From Ketobacter sp036337295 (GTDB lineage: Bacteria; Pseudomonadota; Gammaproteobacteria; Pseudomonadales; Ketobacteraceae), in contig JAYZEN010000007.1 in assembly GCA_036337295.1 (NCBI GenBank), positions 1-64,000 of the forward strand: 64,000 bases of DNA, read 5' to 3'. The notes under the pieces were generated by a model that saw only the letters and a list, made by a program, of their open reading frames with translations, searched no databases and was not told the origin of the DNA. Positions within the stretch are counted from its first letter, which is position 1; each line of letters opens with the position of its first letter. Position numbers and translations under genes: made by a program. Shown here piece by piece: positions 1-9,031 of the stretch.

Positions 1-576
1 GAATATCGCTACCGGCGCGATGCCATGCACGACTCCCTGACCCGCGTGCTCAATCGACGCGCCATCTTCGAGCGGGCTTCGTTCTACTGGCGAGCCCAGC
101 GTGACTTCGTCGTCGTGCTGGTGGACGCCGATCACTTCAAGGATATCAACGACAACCATGGACATACCGCAGGTGACGCCGTGCTCCAACACCTGGCTCG
201 TCTGCTGCGGCAGTCGCTGCGTGACGAAGATAGTGTCGGCCGAGTCGGGGGTGAAGAGTTCCTGTTGCTGTTGCCCGATACGAGCAAGCCCGATGCCATC
301 GGGGCAGCCATGCGGATCCGAAAGCGGCTGGCGCAGTATCCTTGCCGGTTCGATGCTATCAAGCTGCCGGTGACACTCTCGATGGGCATCGCGACGTCGA
401 ACGAGGAGTCACAGCTGCAAGATCTGATCGAATTGGCCGATCGCCGGCTCTATGCCGCCAAGGACACGGGACGCGACCGGATGGTGGCCGAAGGGTTCAT
501 GGGCAAGACGGCATCGGACAATGCGGAGCGGCTGGTGCAAGGGGTCGAGCGCGCACTGGAAACCAGCGAGGCTTGA
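1..576 (+). CDS. GGDEF-domain diguanylate cyclase, 5' truncated by window edge
   Basis: The frame is open from base 1 and ends at TGA 574-576, so only the C-terminal part of a longer protein is present. It holds an almost complete GGDEF domain: the opening HDSLTRVLNRR segment (about 26-58), the metal-binding DADHFKDIND loop, and the active-site motif GGEEF at 247-261, a functional variant of GGDEF. An RxxD inhibitory I-site lies five residues before the motif. It should therefore make c-di-GMP from two GTP and be product-inhibited. The sensor part upstream is not visible. Base style is richer in G/C-ending codons than most of the window and resembles the adjacent 3' part of valS. Confidence 0.88.
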   Translation, partial: EYRYRRDAMHDSLTRVLNRRAIFERASFYWRAQRDFVVVLVDADHFKDINDNHGHTAGDAVLQHLARLLRQSLRDEDSVGRVGGEEFLLLLPDTSKPDAIGAAMRIRKRLAQYPCRFDAIKLPVTLSMGIATSNEESQLQDLIELADRRLYAAKDTGRDRMVAEGFMGKTASDNAERLVQGVERALETSEA

Positions 577-770
577 ACACAAGCGGTCGCGATCGGAAAT
601 CGAATGTGTGTGGAGGCTGGTGAGGGGTGAGGGCTGGCTCGGTGTGTCAGCGGCAAGCGCGATAGGCACGCCGGCCGAGCGAGCCACGCAATGGCTGGCG
701 GCTTGCGCCCAGGTTCATCCCTGGGCGCAGTGCCGTCCTGGATGGGCAGCCATCGAACGTGGCGTGCTGC
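577..770. other. intergenic gap between GGDEF gene and valS, no gene seen
   Basis: This lies between two convergent genes. Short frames occur but none has a convincing start, and no strong hairpin followed by a T-run is evident. Confidence 0.5.
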
Positions 771-3674
771 TTACAAATCCATGATCTTGGTCCGCTGCTC
801 GACCAGCACCTGACGCGCCGCCAGATACTCCTTGAGCTTGCCGCGTTCCTTCTCGACGACCGCTTCCGGTGCCTTGGCGGCGAAGCTCTCGTTGCCCAGC
901 TTCTTCTCGATGCCGACGATCAGCTTGTCCTGCTTGTCGATCTCCTTGGCCAGACGCTGCAGTTCCGCGTCCTTGTCGATCAGATCAGCCATCGGCACCA
1001 GCACTTCCATGTCGCCGACCAGTTGCGTCGCCGACAGCGGTGCCTGTGCCGGATCGTCGAGCCAACTGACACTTTGCAGCTTGGCCAGCTTGGAGAGGAA
1101 CAGGCGGTTGGCCTCGAGGCGGTCGCGATCGCCGGCGTCACCCTTGGTCAGCAGCACATCCAGCGGCTTGCCGGGCGCGATATTCATCTCGGCGCGGATG
1201 TTGCGCACCGCGACGATCACGCCCTTGAGCCATTCGATGTCGCGGATCGACTGCTCGTCGATGCGCGATGCATCGGCTTCCGGCCAGGGCTGGTTCATCA
1301 GGCTTGCGCTACCGGCATCCGCCGTTTGCGCAAGCGTGCCGGCCAGCGGCGCGACGCGTTGCCAGATCTCCTCGGAGATGAACGGCATCATCGGATGCGC
1401 CAGGCGCAGGATCACCTCTAGCACGCGGACCAGCGTGCGCCGGGTGCCGCGCTTTCTTTTATCCAGCTCGGCCGCTCCCGATATCCTGTCTCCCGCGGCA
1501 TTAGTACTTCCCTGTACGTCATCCTCCCACAGCACCGGCTTGGAAAGCTCAAGATACCAGTCGCAATACTCGTTCCAGACGAAGTCGTAGAGCGCCTGGG
1601 AAGCGTGGTCGAAACGGTACTCTTCCAGCGCCCTGGTGACCTGGGCTTCGGTCTGCTGCAGGCGCGAGATGATCCAGCGATCCGCCAGCGACAGCTCGAC
1701 GGGCTCGCCACCGAGTCCGACATCCTGACCCTCGGCATTCATCAGCACGTAGCGCGAAGCGTTCCACAGCTTGTTGCAGAAGTTGCGGTAACCGTCGAGA
1801 CGGCCCATGTCGAACTTGATGTCGCGCCCGGTGGTCGCCAGCGACAGGAAGGTGTAGCGCAGCGCGTCGGTGCCGTGGGCCTCGATCCCTTCCGGGAACT
1901 CGCTGCGGGTCGCTTTCTCGATCGCGCGCGCCTTCTGCGGCTGCATCATGTTGCCGGTACGCTTGGCCACCAGCGTTTCCAGGTCGATGCCGTCAATCAG
2001 GTCGATCGGGTCGAGCACGTTGCCCTTGGACTTGGACATCTTCTGGCCCTGGGCGTCGCGAACCAGACCGTGGACGTAGACGGTCTTGAACGGCACTTCG
2101 CCGGTGAAGTGGCCGGTCAGCATGATCATGCGTGCGACCCAGAAGAAGATGATGTCGAAACCGGTGACCAGCACGTCGGTGGAGTGGAAGGTTTTGAGGG
2201 TTTCCAGATCGTCGGGCCAGCCCAGGGTGGAGAAGGTCCACAGGGCAGAGCTGAACCAGGTGTCCAGCACGTCTTCATCCTGATGCAGGGCGATGTCGTC
2301 ACCCAGGTTGTGCTTGGCGCGCACTTCGGCTTCGTTGCGGCCCACGTACACGTTGCCGGCGTTGTCATACCACGCGGGGATGCGGTGGCCCCACCACAAC
2401 TGGCGGGAGATACACCAATCCTGAATGTCGCGCATCCAGGCGAAGTACATGTTTTCGTACTGCTTGGGCACGAACTGGATGTCGCCGTTTTCCACCGCTT
2501 TGATTGCGGGTTCGGCCAACGGGGCCACGCGCACGTACCATTGGTCTGTAAGGAAGGGCTCGACCACGACGCCAGACCGGTCGCCCTTGGGCACCTTCAA
2601 AGCGTGGTCGTCGATTTTCTCCAACAGGCCCAGCGTGTCCAGATCCTCGACGATCTTTTTGCGGGCCACGAAACGGTCATCACCACGGTACACATCGGGG
2701 ATCTCGGTGCTGACCTCCAGATTCACCGTGCCGTCAAAATTGAAGGCCTCGGCCTGATCGCGGATGGCGGCGTCGATGGTGAGCACGTTCACCAGCGGCA
2801 GGTTGTGGCGCTTGCCCACGTCGTAATCGTTGAAGTCGTGCGCAGGCGTGATCTTCACGCAGCCGGTGCCGAATTCGATGTCGACGTAATCATCGGCGAT
2901 GATGGGGATCTCGCGGTTCACCAGCGGCAGGGTCAGGGTTTTGCCGATCAGGGCCTGATAGCGCTCGTCTTTCGGGTTCACCGCCACCGCGGTATCGCCC
3001 AGCATGGTTTCGGGACGGGTGGTGGCGACGATGATGTAATCTTTGCCGTCGGCGGTTTTGGCGCCATTGGCCAGCGGGTAGCGGAAGTGCCACATGCTGC
3101 CCTTCTGGTCGATGTTTTCCACTTCCAGGTCAGAGATGGCGGTGTGCAGTTTCGGATCCCAGTTCACCAGGCGCTTGCCGCGGTAAATCAGACCTTCTTC
3201 GTGCAGGCGAACAAACACTTCTTTCACTGCGTTGGAAAGGCCTTCGTCCATGGTGAAGCGCTCGCGGGACCAATCCACGGACGAGCCCAGGCGGCGGATC
3301 TGGCGAGTGATGGTGCCGCCGGACTGCTCCTTCCATTCCCAGACTTTATCGAGGAACTTCTCGCGGCCCAGGTCATGGCGGGTGATGTCTTGCGCGGCCA
3401 GTTGGCGCTCTACCACCATCTGGGTGGCGATACCGGCGTGATCACAGCCCGGTTGCCACAGGGTGTTGCGGCCTTGCATGCGGCGATAGCGAATCAGGCA
3501 GTCCATGACGGCGTTGTTGAAGCCGTGGCCCATGTGCAGGCTGCCGGTGACGTTCGGCGGTGGAATCATGATGGTGTAGGCGTCGCCTTGGCCTGTGGGC
3601 TTGAAGTAGCCTTTTTCTTCCCAGGTTTGATACCAACGGGTTTCAATGTCGCTTGGGTTGAAGGTCTTTTCCAT
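771..3674 (-). CDS. valS: valine--tRNA ligase ValRS
   Basis: Class I aminoacyl-tRNA synthetase charging tRNA-Val in the cytoplasm. The HIGH-type motif is HMGH at about residues 47-50 after PPPNVTG, the KMSKS motif is encoded at about 2028-2042, and the large editing domain (residues about 200-400) lies between them. The C-terminal tRNA-binding domain ends in the family coiled coil. At 967 aa it is slightly long for the family (E. coli about 951), partly because of an extra charged peptide encoded near 1440-1525. I chose ATG at 3672-3674; a GTG two codons upstream (3678-3680) is also possible. From roughly 2.1 kb toward the stop, the DNA shifts to a more GC-ending style like the GGDEF gene. 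The gene follows holC and a hypothetical, the usual pepA-holC-valS order. Confidence 0.97.
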   Translation of the reverse strand: MEKTFNPSDIETRWYQTWEEKGYFKPTGQGDAYTIMIPPPNVTGSLHMGHGFNNAVMDCLIRYRRMQGRNTLWQPGCDHAGIATQMVVERQLAAQDITRHDLGREKFLDKVWEWKEQSGGTITRQIRRLGSSVDWSRERFTMDEGLSNAVKEVFVRLHEEGLIYRGKRLVNWDPKLHTAISDLEVENIDQKGSMWHFRYPLANGAKTADGKDYIIVATTRPETMLGDTAVAVNPKDERYQALIGKTLTLPLVNREIPIIADDYVDIEFGTGCVKITPAHDFNDYDVGKRHNLPLVNVLTIDAAIRDQAEAFNFDGTVNLEVSTEIPDVYRGDDRFVARKKIVEDLDTLGLLEKIDDHALKVPKGDRSGVVVEPFLTDQWYVRVAPLAEPAIKAVENGDIQFVPKQYENMYFAWMRDIQDWCISRQLWWGHRIPAWYDNAGNVYVGRNEAEVRAKHNLGDDIALHQDEDVLDTWFSSALWTFSTLGWPDDLETLKTFHSTDVLVTGFDIIFFWVARMIMLTGHFTGEVPFKTVYVHGLVRDAQGQKMSKSKGNVLDPIDLIDGIDLETLVAKRTGNMMQPQKARAIEKATRSEFPEGIEAHGTDALRYTFLSLATTGRDIKFDMGRLDGYRNFCNKLWNASRYVLMNAEGQDVGLGGEPVELSLADRWIISRLQQTEAQVTRALEEYRFDHASQALYDFVWNEYCDWYLELSKPVLWEDDVQGSTNAAGDRISGAAELDKRKRGTRRTLVRVLEVILRLAHPMMPFISEEIWQRVAPLAGTLAQTADAGSASLMNQPWPEADASRIDEQSIRDIEWLKGVIVAVRNIRAEMNIAPGKPLDVLLTKGDAGDRDRLEANRLFLSKLAKLQSVSWLDDPAQAPLSATQLVGDMEVLVPMADLIDKDAELQRLAKEIDKQDKLIVGIEKKLGNESFAAKAPEAVVEKERGKLKEYLAARQVLVEQRTKIMDL

Positions 3675-3748
3675 GGTCACCGGTGTCTCTTGTCTTTAAC
3701 TGCGAACGAAAAGGGAGCCGGGGCGACCACTGAGGCGAGGGAGGTAGG

Positions 3749-3838
3749 CCACCAAAGTCTTCAAAACCGTCAGCCGCATGGACGCGGCTGTCGAGCCCCC
3801 AGGGATGGGTTCACGGCGTGTTTTGAAGACTTTGGTGG
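3749..3838. repeat. long inverted repeat in the valS leader
   Basis: A 19-base arm CCACCAAAGTCTTCAAAAC (3749-3767) is perfectly complementary to 3820-3838. Inside the 52-base loop is a second stem, CAGCCGC (3771-3777) with GCGGCTG (3784-3790). The element lies between valS and the upstream gene on the minus strand. The right half has the look of intergenic repeats I associate with Pseudomonas, Marinobacter and Alcanivorax genomes (from memory). It could stop or attenuate transcription, or be a dispersed non-autonomous element. Confidence 0.75.
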
Positions 3839-3892
3839 TCTGCCGACCGGATCGCGAAGCAAGAAGCCGCGGCGGCCGACAAGTATACCGAT

Positions 3893-4816
3893 CTAGCGGG
3901 GATTTTTCTTGATCTCTTTGAACATTCTGTCCACCTCCTGCTCCAGCTTCATGCGCAGCTCGGCTTCCAGGCGGGGCATGTTGGCGCGGATCACCTCGTT
4001 GACCATCTGACTGGCTTTCTGGCGCAGGGCCTGGGCCTCCTTCGAGTTGGCATCAAAGGTGACTTTGTTGAGAGGATTGTCCTGCAGCAGGCGGCGTAAT
4101 TGGGCGGAGGCGTCGTTTTCCCGATCCCGGTCCCGGTTTTGCTCCCAGGCGTGGTTTTCGCGGATCTTATCCAGGGTGGAGCGGGGCAGGAATGGGTTCT
4201 CGGTCTTGCTGGTGGTCTGGAAACGGTTCAGCGGTCGCGTGACCTCCTCTGCCCTGGAGTCCGCTTTGGCAACCTCTGTGGCCGTTGCTTCGGCGACGAC
4301 GGGCACAGACGGCGCGGCGTGGGTGGGTGTGGTTTGAGCGGGCGCAGATTGAGCCGGCTGGGCTGGAGGCTGCATGGCTTGATGCTGTGGTAGGGGCGGT
4401 GCGATGTCGCCCTTGTCTCGATAGCTGCGGACCCGTTCGCTGATGTCCAGGGGGTCCTTGTCCAGGAAACTCATGTCCAATGCCGCCCCGCTGCCGACGG
4501 CGGGCCGGCTTACCGGATGGGTGCTGAACTTGGCGGCATTCAGGTCAATGGAGTCGGTTTCCTGCAGGGTGGGCGGTTCCGGGTTCGGGCTTACCGGGGC
4601 CGGGGCGGGCTTCGGGGGGGCTTCCTCAAGGGACTCATTCAGTACCGGCACATCGTCCACAAAACTCTTCAGCACCGGAATGTCCTCAGGAATGACCTGG
4701 GTGTCCTCGTCGTCTTCCAGATCCTCGTCCAGCATCTTGCTCAGGGACTCCAGATCATCCAGCATTTTGTCCTTTTGTTCCTGATTAATATGAGATTTTT
4801 GATCGCCCTGACTCAT
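3893..4816 (-). CDS. conserved acidic, proline-rich hypothetical protein between holC and valS
   Basis: 307 aa. The first third is strongly acidic (runs of D/E, with a repeated I/VPVL motif around residues 43-62). The middle is rich in Pro, Ala and Gln and probably disordered. The C-terminal 90 residues are charged and helical and include alternating Arg/Glu. No signal peptide or membrane segment is seen. The position between holC and valS matches an uncharacterised gene at the same place in Pseudomonas (recalled as PA3833). No catalytic motif is visible, so no function is assigned; a scaffold or polar-localisation role is possible but not shown. The start ATG at 4814-4816 lies 16 bases after holC ends. 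Confidence 0.8.
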   Translation of the reverse strand: MSQGDQKSHINQEQKDKMLDDLESLSKMLDEDLEDDEDTQVIPEDIPVLKSFVDDVPVLNESLEEAPPKPAPAPVSPNPEPPTLQETDSIDLNAAKFSTHPVSRPAVGSGAALDMSFLDKDPLDISERVRSYRDKGDIAPPLPQHQAMQPPAQPAQSAPAQTTPTHAAPSVPVVAEATATEVAKADSRAEEVTRPLNRFQTTSKTENPFLPRSTLDKIRENHAWEQNRDRDRENDASAQLRRLLQDNPLNKVTFDANSKEAQALRQKASQMVNEVIRANMPRLEAELRMKLEQEVDRMFKEIKKNPR

Positions 4817-4832
4817 GTTTCGCTACCATCAC

Positions 4833-5249
4833 CTAAATGTTGTGCGTATTTAAAGCATAGCCTCTTTCTTTGTAATACCGAAAATTGTCCCGGCTTTGTG
4901 ACCTGGATTCCGGTTTTCCCGGCACAATTTCGGCGACCCGCTGGAAACGGGAAAAAAAGGGTGGAATGGTGCCGGCCAGGTTCACCATCACATCCCCGTG
5001 TTGCTGAGGTTCCCCCTGGTGGGAAATCTGGATCGGCTGATGAGGGCTGTTGGAGCCTGTGCCGTGGGCCAGGAACGACTCCGGCCGCTGCCAAAGTTCC
5101 TCGCTCAGCAGCCGGGACTGGTCTTCATCCAGGGTGTGGATGTATATCTGGTGACCCCGGCGAAACGCCTTTTCCACCAGCCTCGCCGCGTAATTCAGCG
5201 GCGAGATCCGGTTATCTTCCGGCAGAATATAGAAATCCACCCGGGTCAT
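4833..5249 (-). CDS. holC: DNA polymerase III subunit chi
   Basis: 138 aa. Chi joins psi in the clamp-loader complex and contacts single-strand binding protein at the replication fork. The N-terminus (TRVDFYILPEDN) and the segments RLVEKAFRRGHQIYIHT and LLSEELWQRPESFLAH are typical of chi. The stop codon of pepA and the start of holC overlap as ATGA (5246-5249), so the genes are translationally coupled. A pepA-holC-valS order is standard in gammaproteobacteria. Confidence 0.93.
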   Translation of the reverse strand: MTRVDFYILPEDNRISPLNYAARLVEKAFRRGHQIYIHTLDEDQSRLLSEELWQRPESFLAHGTGSNSPHQPIQISHQGEPQQHGDVMVNLAGTIPPFFSRFQRVAEIVPGKPESRSQSRDNFRYYKERGYALNTHNI

Positions 5250-6739
5250 GAATTGACCTGACGCAACAGGTATTCGGTGAGCAATGGTACCGGCCGGCCG
5301 GTCGCGCCCTTATTGGCACCCCCGTTAAAGGCACTGCCTGCCACATCCAGATGGGCCCAGGGATAGGCTTTGGTGAACCGGGACAGGAAGCAGGCCGCGG
5401 TGATGGAGCCTGCTTTGGGGCCAGCGTTGCCGATGTTGCCGATGTCGGCAAAGGGGCTGTCCAACAGCGCTTGATATTCGTCCCACAGGGGTAGGCGCCA
5501 GACCTTGTCCTGGGTGTAGTCGGCGGCGGCCTGCAGGTTCTCCACCACGGCCTCGTCGTTGCTCATCATGCCGCTGGCGAATGGCCCCAGTGCCACAATG
5601 ATGGCACCGGTGAGGGTGGCGATGTCCACCACCGATGCGGGCTTGAAGCGCTCCACATAAGTGAGGGCGTCACACAGTACCAGCCGGCCCTCGGCATCGG
5701 TGTTGAGGATTTCCACGGTTTGGCCGGACATGGTGGTCACGATATCCCCCGGGCGCGTGGCTTTGCCACTGGGCATGTTTTCGGCGGCGGCCACCACGCC
5801 CACCACATTCATGGGCAGCTTCATTTCCACCACGGCTTGCATGGTGCCAAATACCGAGGCGGCGCCACACATGTCCCACTTCATGGCGTCCATTTCCGGA
5901 GCCGGTTTCAGGGAGATGCCACCGGTGTCGAAGGTGATGCCTTTGCCCACCAGTACGTGAGGCTGCTGGGATTTAGGGCCGCCTTTGTATTCCATGATGA
6001 TCAGTTTGGAGGGCGTATCGCTGCCGTTGCCCACGGACAGCAGGGAGTTCATACCCAGTTCCGCCATCTGCTTTTCGTCCAGGATCTTGGTGGTCAGGGT
6101 GGGGCAGCCGCGGGCCAGGTTGCGAGCCTCCTGGGCCAGGTAGCTGGGGTTGCACACGTTGGGAGGCGTATTGCCCAGGTCGCGGGCGTAATTCATGCCA
6201 TTGGCGATGGCCTTGCCGATGGCCGCGCCTTGTTCCACAGACTTGGGCTCGGTGCTGGTCAGCAGTGTGAGCTTTTTCAGGCTCACCAGTTTGTGGTTGT
6301 TCTTGCTCTTGAAGGCGTTGAAGGTATAGGCCGCCGCCTCAAACAGTTCCACAGCTTGACGGGCCACCCAGTGCGCATCCCGCTCGCCCACCTGAATATC
6401 ATCCAGCGCCAGTGCTGCGTCTTTGGCCGCGGTACTTTTCAGGGCGCTGGCGGCGGCAGCCAGTGCCTTGCGCAGGCCTGATTCAGTTTGTTCGGTGGCT
6501 TTACCCAGCCCCATCAGCACAATGCGCTTGGCCGCCGCTTCAGTGACGGCGGTGAGAATCTGAACTTCCCCGGCTTTGCCTTTGATGTCGCCTTGAGCCA
6601 GCACGCTTTCCAGGGCCTTTTTGGTGGCTGTGCTCAACGTGGCCGCACTGGTGCCCAGGTTGGTGTCCTCAAATACTGGCAGGATCAGAGCGTCTGTTTT
6701 GATTTTTTCCGGTGTGGCTTTTTTGATTTTGAAGTCCAT
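5246..6739 (-). CDS. pepA: leucyl aminopeptidase, M17 family
   Basis: 497 aa from ATG 6737-6739, which is preceded by a GGGG ribosome-binding stretch; the longer frame to 6787 would add 16 poorly conserved residues. The C-terminal catalytic domain carries the M17 signature NTDAEGRLVL and the upstream VGKGITFDTGG segment with metal-binding and catalytic residues; the N-terminal Ala/Lys-rich macro-like domain is also present. It cleaves N-terminal residues from peptides in the cytoplasm as a two-metal hexamer. In E. coli PepA also acts as a DNA-binding factor in Xer recombination; that role here is only possible. It is transcribed divergently from lptF across a 104-base gap. Confidence 0.95.
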   Translation of the reverse strand: MDFKIKKATPEKIKTDALILPVFEDTNLGTSAATLSTATKKALESVLAQGDIKGKAGEVQILTAVTEAAAKRIVLMGLGKATEQTESGLRKALAAAASALKSTAAKDAALALDDIQVGERDAHWVARQAVELFEAAAYTFNAFKSKNNHKLVSLKKLTLLTSTEPKSVEQGAAIGKAIANGMNYARDLGNTPPNVCNPSYLAQEARNLARGCPTLTTKILDEKQMAELGMNSLLSVGNGSDTPSKLIIMEYKGGPKSQQPHVLVGKGITFDTGGISLKPAPEMDAMKWDMCGAASVFGTMQAVVEMKLPMNVVGVVAAAENMPSGKATRPGDIVTTMSGQTVEILNTDAEGRLVLCDALTYVERFKPASVVDIATLTGAIIVALGPFASGMMSNDEAVVENLQAAADYTQDKVWRLPLWDEYQALLDSPFADIGNIGNAGPKAGSITAACFLSRFTKAYPWAHLDVAGSAFNGGANKGATGRPVPLLTEYLLRQVNS

Positions 6740-6843
6740 GCAAACCCCGCAAGACAAAAGAATTCGTTTAATGGATAATGGCGTCAATAGTTCATTACTA
6801 GCGAAAATTTTGCTGATTTACCATAGCAAACACTGTCTTTTCC

Positions 6844-7968
6844 ATGATTATTTATCGATATCTTTCGCGTCAGCTGTTTTGGGCCACGCTTGCGGTGAGT
6901 TCAGTGCTGACCTTTATCCTGGTTTCCAGCCGCTTTTTGAAGTATTTGTCCCAGGCGGCGGTGGGCAAGCTGGAAGGTGCTGCGGTCTTTATGATCATGG
7001 CTTATCGCCTGCCGGATTTTCTGGAACTGATTCTGCCATTGGGCCTGTTCCTCGGTATTCTGTTGTCCTACGGGCGCATGTATCTGGAAAATGAAATGGT
7101 GGTGTTGCAGGCCTGTGGTGTGAGCGACAAGCGACTGGTCCGGCTGTCCATGATTCCCGCCATCTGCATGGCGCTGGTGATTGGCTTCTTCAGCTTTTAT
7201 CTGTCCCCCTGGGGTTCGCAACAGGCCAACGCTCTGATCCTTGAGCAGGAGCGTCGTTCCGGCCTGGATGTGTTGAGCCCGCGACGCTTTCACTCGTCCT
7301 CAGATGGTCGCACGGTGACCTATGTGGAGGACATCGACTCCCGTGCAGAGGTGATGAAAAACCTTTTCATCGTCAATTACGACCGGGAAGGGCGCTCTGA
7401 GGAATACGACAAAGTGGTGCTGCTGCGGGCGGCGGAAGGGCGCTATCGCATTGATCGCAGTGGCAATCGTTATCTGGTGATGTCCGATGGTGAGCGATTT
7501 GAAGTGGACCCTGGCAATTCCCAGTACGGGCGCTCCAGCTACGGTGAATACACCGTCAAACTGGAAAACAAACTGGTGGACGTGGAAGCCACCGAAATTG
7601 AAGACCAGTCCACGGCGGAGTTGCTGAACAACCCCGGTATTAAAGCCCGGGTGGAACTGCAGTGGCGGTTGTCCTTGATGATTATGGTGCCGATCGTGGT
7701 GTTTATGGCAGTGCCCCTGTCCAAGGTGAATCCGCGTCAGGGACGCTACCTGAAAATGCTGCCGGCCATCTTGTTGTATCTGTGTTATCTGTCGCTGATG
7801 ATGGCGGTGAAAGGCGCCATCGAAAAAGAAAAAATTCCAGCTGAGGTGGGTATTTTCTGGGTGCACGGCGTTTTTCTGCTGATCGGCTTCGGTTTGAATT
7901 ACTGGCCGGACTTTCGTTTGAAGCGCTCCAAGCGGCGCATGGACCGGCTGCAGGTGACTCCCTCATGA
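6844..7968 (+). CDS. lptF: LPS export ABC transporter permease LptF
   Basis: 374 aa inner-membrane permease of the LptB2FGC transporter that extracts lipopolysaccharide and passes it to the periplasmic bridge. Three hydrophobic segments occupy the N-terminal 130 residues, followed by a periplasmic beta-jellyroll region (about 130-265) and three more membrane segments to residue 350. It is divergent from pepA, the common gammaproteobacterial arrangement. The stop overlaps the start of lptG by four bases (ATGA at 7965-7968). Confidence 0.95.
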   Translation: MIIYRYLSRQLFWATLAVSSVLTFILVSSRFLKYLSQAAVGKLEGAAVFMIMAYRLPDFLELILPLGLFLGILLSYGRMYLENEMVVLQACGVSDKRLVRLSMIPAICMALVIGFFSFYLSPWGSQQANALILEQERRSGLDVLSPRRFHSSSDGRTVTYVEDIDSRAEVMKNLFIVNYDREGRSEEYDKVVLLRAAEGRYRIDRSGNRYLVMSDGERFEVDPGNSQYGRSSYGEYTVKLENKLVDVEATEIEDQSTAELLNNPGIKARVELQWRLSLMIMVPIVVFMAVPLSKVNPRQGRYLKMLPAILLYLCYLSLMMAVKGAIEKEKIPAEVGIFWVHGVFLLIGFGLNYWPDFRLKRSKRRMDRLQVTPS

Positions 7969-9026
7969 TGTTGCTGGACCGTTATATCGGGAATACCGTA
8001 CTGGTGTCCGTTTCCATGGTGCTGTTTCTGCTGATCAGCCTGGATGCCTCCTTCGCCTTCCTGGCGGAAATGGACGAGCTGAAACGCGCTTATCAGGCCC
8101 AGGAGGCCTTGCTGTTTGTCCTCTGGACCTTGCCCCGCCGCATCTACGATTTTATGCCGGTGGGGACCTTGATCGGTTGTCTGATCGGATTGGGTACCCT
8201 GGCCAACACCAGCGAGCTGACGGTGATTCGGGCGGCCGGTGTGTCCATTGCCCGCATTGTGTATGCCGCGGCCAAGCCGGTCATCTGGATTGTTCTGGTT
8301 GGGCTGGTGCTGGGGCAGTTCGTGGTGCCACAAACCGAGCAGTTTGCCCAGTCAGAAAAAGCCCGCCATCTGTATCAGGGAGAGAGCATTGGTTCCCGCG
8401 ATGGCTACTGGTACCGGGAGGGCGGCCAGTACACTCACATCCAGGTGGTACAACCCAACGGGGTAATGTTCGGCATATCGCGTTTTCTGTTTGACGAGGA
8501 CAATATTCTGATTCGATCGGATTTCTCGGAACGGGCAATTTATCTGGGAGATCACTGGGTACTGGAAAAGGTGCGTCAGACCACAATCAATGGCAACCAC
8601 ACGGAATCCGAGCATTTTGAAACCCTGGACTGGAGTAATACGTCCATCACTCCTGAGGTGATGTCAGTGGTGGTGTTGAAACCGGATAACCTGTCCATCA
8701 CCGGACTGTATCAGTACGCGACCTATCTGGATTCCCAGGAGCTTGAAAGTACCTCTTATTTCTTTTCCTTCTGGAAAAAAGTGCTGCAGCCCTTCACCAC
8801 CCTGGTGATGGTGTTTATTGCCATCTCCTTTGTGTTCGGGCCCTTGCGCTCGGTGACCATGGGTCAGCGTATCATGGCCGGTGTCATTGTGGGTCTGTTA
8901 TTCCACTATGCCCAGCAGTTCCTGGGGCACGTCACCATCATCTTCAGTCTCACGCCCTTCATGGCGGCGATGGTGCCGTTGGTGGTGAGCTTTGGGGTGG
9001 GTGTCTATCTGCTGCGGCGGGTGTAG
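7965..9026 (+). CDS. lptG: LPS export ABC transporter permease LptG
   Basis: 353 aa partner of LptF with the same plan: three N-terminal membrane helices, a periplasmic beta domain (about residues 130-260), then three helices. The N-terminal MLLDRYIGNTVL and the Leu/Asp-rich first loop are typical. It overlaps lptF by four bases, so stoichiometric coupled translation is expected. It ends five bases from the convergent RDD gene. Confidence 0.95.
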   Translation: MMLLDRYIGNTVLVSVSMVLFLLISLDASFAFLAEMDELKRAYQAQEALLFVLWTLPRRIYDFMPVGTLIGCLIGLGTLANTSELTVIRAAGVSIARIVYAAAKPVIWIVLVGLVLGQFVVPQTEQFAQSEKARHLYQGESIGSRDGYWYREGGQYTHIQVVQPNGVMFGISRFLFDEDNILIRSDFSERAIYLGDHWVLEKVRQTTINGNHTESEHFETLDWSNTSITPEVMSVVVLKPDNLSITGLYQYATYLDSQELESTSYFFSFWKKVLQPFTTLVMVFIAISFVFGPLRSVTMGQRIMAGVIVGLLFHYAQQFLGHVTIIFSLTPFMAAMVPLVVSFGVGVYLLRRV

Positions 9027-9031
9027 CGGTT

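Noticed and set aside
1605..3896. 763-codon plus-strand frame opposite valS
   Set aside because: It is the antisense shadow of the GC-rich valS gene; the product is a His/Val/Gly-rich string with no recognisable domain.
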